From NCBI RefSeq assembly GCF_020616335.1, contig NZ_CP085051.1:1240001-1304000 (forward strand): a stretch of DNA of 64,000 nt. Direction: 5' to 3'. The notes below the pieces were generated by a model. It was not told where the DNA came from. It searched no databases and worked only from the letters and a program-made list of their open reading frames with translations. Every line of letters starts with the position of its first letter. Positions within the stretch are counted from its first letter, which is position 1. This DNA is from Corynebacterium uberis (GTDB lineage: Bacteria > Actinomycetota > Actinomycetes > Mycobacteriales > Mycobacteriaceae). This document shows, piece by piece, positions 60,384 through 64,000 of the stretch. The position numbers and the translations under genes were made by a program.

Positions 60384-60399
60384 AGACAACACAAGTGTT
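60384..60399. promoter_or_regulatory. Candidate SufR operator and suf promoter
   Basis: AACAC-AA-GTGTT (60388-60399) is a 5-bp inverted repeat, about 165 bases upstream of sufR. On the minus strand TAAAGA (60384-60379) follows closely and may be the -10 element. A repressor bound here would cover the promoter. The remainder of 60224-60521 holds no gene that I can support. Confidence 0.45.
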
Positions 60400-60521
60400 A
60401 CTTAAATCGCTGACCTGCGCAAGACAGGTTAGCGTAGCCCAATAGGCAGACCATTTCCTCGCCTCTGCCCGCCCCCTGAACTTTGGTCTGCGTTGCTGTT
60501 TGCCTGCACAGTCAGAATAGG

Positions 60522-62237
60522 ATGAATGCCGTGCGTTCCCAAGGACCCGTGCTGTGGCAGGCACTCATCACAGAGCTTCCCCGCCTGGGCACCGCGGGCT
60601 CACGCTCCGCTGAACTCCACGTTGACTCCGCTCTGGTGACCGCCGTCAGCGGCGCCGATGTGGATCAACCCGCCGTGCGTCTGCGCCCCAAGCAGCTCCT
60701 CCACTTCGCCGTGCTGCGGTGGGTGGGGATGGTCGGCTCTTTGTTGCTGGCCATGGGCATCCTGGGCGGAGGGGCGCTGCCTGTGGTGGGCAACCCATAC
60801 GGGGCGTTTCCTGGGGCCACGCTGCTGGGGCAGATGCCCCAGGCTTCCTGTGCTATTGCCTTCGTGGGCATCGGCGCCCTGGTTGTCGCGTGGGTGTGCA
60901 TGGCACCCCTGGCTGGAGTGCGGTTGCGGCTTCACGACGCCGCCGAGGGCACCGTCCGCAGCGGCATTGTGGGGGTCTCAGTACTCTGGCGCACCTTCGC
61001 AGCCTGGGTGGCACCCATCGTGATCACGGCGCCTGCCTTTACCCAGGACATCTACTCCTACCTGGCGCAGGGGGCCATCGTGCGCGCCGGGATGGACGTG
61101 TATTCCGCGGGGCCTATTGATCTGCTCGGCCCGGAAAACCACCTGGCCCGTTCCGTCCCCTTCATTTGGGCCCACTCCCCTTCCCCTTATGGCCCGGTAG
61201 CGCTCGGCGTGGCGCAAGCGATTAGTTTTATCACCAACGATTCCATCGTGCTCGGCGTGGCCGCGCATCGCTTGGTCAGCGTCGCGGCGGTTGCCTGTGC
61301 CGGGTGGGCAATGTCGCGCCTGGCCCGTCGCTGCGGGGTCCACCCGACCACCGCGGTCTGGCTGGGAATCCTCAACCCGCTGACCATCTTGCATCTGATT
61401 GCCGGCATCCACAACGAGTCCCTCATGCTGGGCTTGTTGCTGGTGGGGCTGGAGCTGGGGCTGCGCGGCGTCGAAAAGCTGCGCAAGCCTAGCGGTTGGC
61501 TTCTGGTTGGAGTGTCTGCCCTCCTGGTGTCCATGGCGGGGATGGTCAAGGTCACCGCCTTCTTGGCGCTGGGCTTTATGGGCATGGAGCTGGCGCGCAA
61601 ACTCCCGCACGCGGCGCGGGGCCCGTGGCGCCACGGCTGGGCCCGGCTGCTGACCGCCATTGCCGTGCAGGTTGTAGGACTCGTGGTCGCCGTGGCTGCC
61701 GTCTCCGCGGTCACGGGCATTAGCCTTGGGTGGATCAGCAGCCAGGGCGGCGCCGCAACCGTCCGAAGCTGGATGTCACTGAGCACCGAGACCGGAGTGG
61801 TGTTCGGTGGAATTGGCATGCTGCTGGGTCTAGGCGATCACACCGACGCCATGCTGGTAATCACCCGCGGCGCCGGGCTGCTGGTCGCCGGGGCGTTCAC
61901 GGTGCGGCTGCTGTTTGCCACGCTGCGGGGCAACATCCACCCCGTCGGGGGTTTGGGAGTATCCACCCTGGTCTTGGTGGTGCTTTTCCCGGTGGTTCAG
62001 CCCTGGTACATCCTCTGGGCAATCCTGCCGCTGGCCTGCTGGGCGAACCGCAGCATCTTCCGGCTCGGCGTGGTGGCTTATTCCGCCGCGTTCAGCTTCT
62101 TTGTGCTCCCCCGGGGGCTGTCCTTGCCACCGGCAACAGTGCTCAGTATTTATGTGGCGTCCGCGGTTGCTTTCACCTGCTGCCTGGCGCTCGTGTGGTG
62201 GCTGTTGAGGCGTTGGGGATTCATTCGCCTAGACTAA
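60522..62237 (+). CDS. mptB: Alpha-(1->6)-mannosyltransferase of the MptB type
   Basis: Polyprenyl-phosphomannose-dependent GT-C glycosyltransferase building the mannan core of lipomannan/lipoarabinomannan-like lipoglycans in Corynebacterineae. From the ATG at 60522 the protein has 571 residues with about thirteen hydrophobic helices. The external loop after the second or third helix contains PAFTQDIYSYLAQG, with the acidic GT-C motif, and SPSPYGPVALGVAQ. A GTG at 60531 with AGGA about eight bases upstream is an alternative start. Divergent from the suf operon, with the same order in other corynebacteria. Confidence 0.9.
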   Translation: MNAVRSQGPVLWQALITELPRLGTAGSRSAELHVDSALVTAVSGADVDQPAVRLRPKQLLHFAVLRWVGMVGSLLLAMGILGGGALPVVGNPYGAFPGATLLGQMPQASCAIAFVGIGALVVAWVCMAPLAGVRLRLHDAAEGTVRSGIVGVSVLWRTFAAWVAPIVITAPAFTQDIYSYLAQGAIVRAGMDVYSAGPIDLLGPENHLARSVPFIWAHSPSPYGPVALGVAQAISFITNDSIVLGVAAHRLVSVAAVACAGWAMSRLARRCGVHPTTAVWLGILNPLTILHLIAGIHNESLMLGLLLVGLELGLRGVEKLRKPSGWLLVGVSALLVSMAGMVKVTAFLALGFMGMELARKLPHAARGPWRHGWARLLTAIAVQVVGLVVAVAAVSAVTGISLGWISSQGGAATVRSWMSLSTETGVVFGGIGMLLGLGDHTDAMLVITRGAGLLVAGAFTVRLLFATLRGNIHPVGGLGVSTLVLVVLFPVVQPWYILWAILPLACWANRSIFRLGVVAYSAAFSFFVLPRGLSLPPATVLSIYVASAVAFTCCLALVWWLLRRWGFIRLD

Positions 62238-62243
62238 GGCGCT

Positions 62244-63230
62244 GTGACTGCCAGTACCCAGGATGAGCCTCAACGCCTCGACGCCACCGGTTTCGCGGAC
62301 GGGGACGCCCCGCCGCACGGTGACGCGGCGCTTGAGCTGCGCGACGTCGTCAAGCAATTTGGCTCCAAGCGGGCGGTGGATGGTTTAACCCTGTCGGTGC
62401 AACGCGGCCAGCTGCTGGCGTTGCTGGGCCCCAACGGGGCGGGCAAGACCACCACCATTGACATGTGCGAGGGGTTCCAGCGTCCCACCTCGGGGTTTAT
62501 TCGAGTCCTGGGTGTGGATCCCGCCACGCACCCAGAAGCGCTGCGGGCGCGCATCGGGATCATGCTGCAAGGCGGCGGCGCGTATTCGGGTATCAAGGTC
62601 CGCGAAATGCTCAAGCTGGCGGCCTCCTACCACGCCAATCCCTTAGACCCTGAATGGTTGCTCGACCTTGTGGGCCTGCGGGAGGCGGCGGGCACGACCT
62701 ATCGGCGCCTGTCCGGCGGGCAGCAGCAACGCCTCTCTCTGGCGCTCGCACTGGTTGGCCGCCCGGAACTGGTGTTCCTGGATGAGCCGACTGCGGGGCT
62801 GGACGCCCAGGCGCGCCTAGCGGTGTGGGAGATCATTGCGGAGCTGCGCCGCGACGGCGTCACCGTGGTCCTGACCACCCACCTGCTCGATGAGGCGGAA
62901 TCCCTGGCGGACACCGTGGTGATCATTGACCACGGCCGCGCCGTCGCCGCCGGCACCCCCGCGGAACTGACCCGGGCACCCCACGATCAGATCATCGTAG
63001 AAACGGCCAGCGCCGCAGACGCAGCGCAGCTTGAGGCGACCGTTGGCCACCGGGTGGTGGGCACACGCCCGCTGCGCTACACCGTTGAGGCCGCCCCCAC
63101 CCCGAGCCTCATCGCCGAGCTGACCGCAGAACTCGCCCGCCAAGACGTGCTCATCAGAAGCATCGACGTCGCCCAGCGCAGCCTGGAGGACGTCTTCTTG
63201 GACATCACCCACCAGCACGCGAGGAGCTAA
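62244..63230 (+). CDS. ABC exporter, ATP-binding protein
   Basis: ATP-binding subunit of a two-component ABC-2 type exporter, 328 residues from a GTG at 62244, six bases after mptB. Walker A LLGPNGAGKTTTIDMCEG, the signature YRRLSGGQQQRLSLALAL, Walker B ELVFLDEPTAGLDAQAR and the switch histidine in TVVLTTHLLDEAESLADTVV are clear. The C-terminal part (from about 235) is typical of drug or lipid exporters. It forms a unit with the permease three bases downstream. The substrate is unknown. Confidence 0.94.
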   Translation: MTASTQDEPQRLDATGFADGDAPPHGDAALELRDVVKQFGSKRAVDGLTLSVQRGQLLALLGPNGAGKTTTIDMCEGFQRPTSGFIRVLGVDPATHPEALRARIGIMLQGGGAYSGIKVREMLKLAASYHANPLDPEWLLDLVGLREAAGTTYRRLSGGQQQRLSLALALVGRPELVFLDEPTAGLDAQARLAVWEIIAELRRDGVTVVLTTHLLDEAESLADTVVIIDHGRAVAAGTPAELTRAPHDQIIVETASAADAAQLEATVGHRVVGTRPLRYTVEAAPTPSLIAELTAELARQDVLIRSIDVAQRSLEDVFLDITHQHARS

Positions 63231-63233
63231 GTC

Positions 63234-64000
63234 ATGGCTGTAGACACGCACACACCGCACGCGCCCGCGGCCAGCACCACAGCGCCGGGAACCTTCACCC
63301 CCGCGCCCCGCCGGGCGAGCATCGCCCGCCTCGTGGCGGCCCAAGGGCGCGTGGAAACCCGCCTCTTCCTGCGCCACGGGGAGCAACAACTGCTCAGCCT
63401 CATCATCCCGCTGGGCATGCTCTTCGGACTGTCCGCCGTACCGGTGCTGGACACCGACGACCCCATGCGCGATGGCTTCCCCATGATGCTCGCCATCGCG
63501 GCCACCTCTTCCGGGTTTACCGGCCAGGCCATCGCCCTCGCCTTCGACCGCCGCTACGGGGCGCTCAAACGCACCGGCGCCTCCGGAGTGCCATCATGGA
63601 CGATCATCGTGGGCAAGATCATCGCCGTGGCCTCCATGGTGGTGCTCCAAACCGTCATCCTCGGCGCTGTGGCTTGGTTCCTCGGGTGGCGGACAACGCC
63701 CCTCGGCATGCTCATGGGGGCGGTCGTCCTCATCGTCGGCGCCGCCGCGTTTACCGCCATGGGGCTGCTCATGGGTGGGACCCTGTCCTCAGAGATCGTG
63801 CTGGCACTAGCCAACCTCATCTGGGTGGTGCTGGTGGGCATCGTCGGGTTCGTCGTGTACACCCATGGCCTGACCGGCACCACGTGGTGGGATCTCATCC
63901 CCTCCGTCGCACTGGCCTCCGGCCTGACCGACGCCTTCACCGGAACAGTCCCCTGGCCTCAACTGGCCAGCCTGGCCATCTGGGCCATAGCCGTTTCCGC
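63234..64000 (+). CDS. ABC-2 type exporter, permease (truncated by window end)
   Basis: Permease partner of the preceding ATPase. The ATG at 63234 has GAGGAG eight bases upstream. At least 255 residues are visible, starting MAVDTHTPHAPAASTTAPGT, and the frame is open to the window edge. Hydrophobic helices include LSLIIPLGMLFGLSAVPVL, IIAVASMVVLQTVILGAVAW and LALANLIWVVLVGIVGFVVY, typical of ABC-2 membrane proteins. Confidence 0.9.
   Translation, partial: MAVDTHTPHAPAASTTAPGTFTPAPRRASIARLVAAQGRVETRLFLRHGEQQLLSLIIPLGMLFGLSAVPVLDTDDPMRDGFPMMLAIAATSSGFTGQAIALAFDRRYGALKRTGASGVPSWTIIVGKIIAVASMVVLQTVILGAVAWFLGWRTTPLGMLMGAVVLIVGAAAFTAMGLLMGGTLSSEIVLALANLIWVVLVGIVGFVVYTHGLTGTTWWDLIPSVALASGLTDAFTGTVPWPQLASLAIWAIAVS

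Overview
The window is a chromosomal segment of a high-GC actinobacterium, almost certainly a Corynebacterium or a very close relative. The evidence is the mycothiol ligase MshC, an aconitase/AcnR pair whose control region carries a match to the published AcnR palindrome, the helY-tatC-tatA-pafC-pafB-pafA-pup-dop-arc order, an NlpC/P60 endopeptidase next to an Rv1476-like membrane protein, and an MptB-type lipoglycan mannosyltransferase. I cannot name the species. The region is mostly conserved core genome. I see no insertion sequence, prophage, CRISPR array, rRNA or integrase.

Layout. 1-10.9 kb (minus strand) is the pupylation region: trmI, arc (Mpa-type ATPase), dop, pup, pafA, pafB, pafC, tatA, tatC and the 5' part of a HelY-type helicase. 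No 20S proteasome genes lie between pup and pafA. 10.9-17.9 kb holds an M18 aminopeptidase, a Cas4/RecB-like nuclease, formate-tetrahydrofolate ligase, and an anaerobic C4-dicarboxylate pair (DcuA/B-type carrier and aspartase). 18-29.3 kb holds hisG/hisE, a HAD phosphatase, mshC, uppP, a catalytically degenerate aldo/keto-reductase-like protein, a lipoprotein, pyrD, a PEBP protein, tRNA-Leu(GAG), a GNAT acetyltransferase, a VTT/TVP38 membrane protein and an HTH protein. 29.3-36.7 kb holds an SPFH/NfeD pair, a DUF3097 protein, ferrochelatase, and the secreted NlpC/P60 protein with a leader of about 430 nt.

36.7-45.9 kb holds acn with its AcnR operator, acnR, a class I amidotransferase-like protein, an ACT-domain/UPF0210 pair, and an acyl-CoA-ligase-like gene paired with a secreted SGNH esterase. 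46.4-50.1 kb is a methionine unit, metF-metE, preceded by what reads as a SAM-I (S-box) riboswitch whose P1 helix runs into the ribosome binding site of metF. 50.1-53.8 kb holds an ABC-F ATPase and a divergent LysR regulator/TDT exporter pair with a perfect inverted repeat between them. 53.8-60.2 kb is the complete SUF iron-sulphur operon sufR-sufB-sufD-sufC-sufS-sufU-sufT. 60.5-64 kb holds mptB and an ABC exporter whose permease runs off the window.

How the genes fit together. One-carbon and sulphur metabolism (fhs, metF, metE), redox and iron-sulphur chemistry (mshC, suf, acn), anaerobic aspartate/fumarate metabolism (aspA, dcuB) and envelope building (uppP, nlpC, mptB) dominate. The items most worth a second look are the proteasome-free Pup system, the reductase-like protein that lacks all four catalytic positions, the two leader RNAs, and the esterase/acyl-CoA-ligase cassette with its own palindromic promoter.
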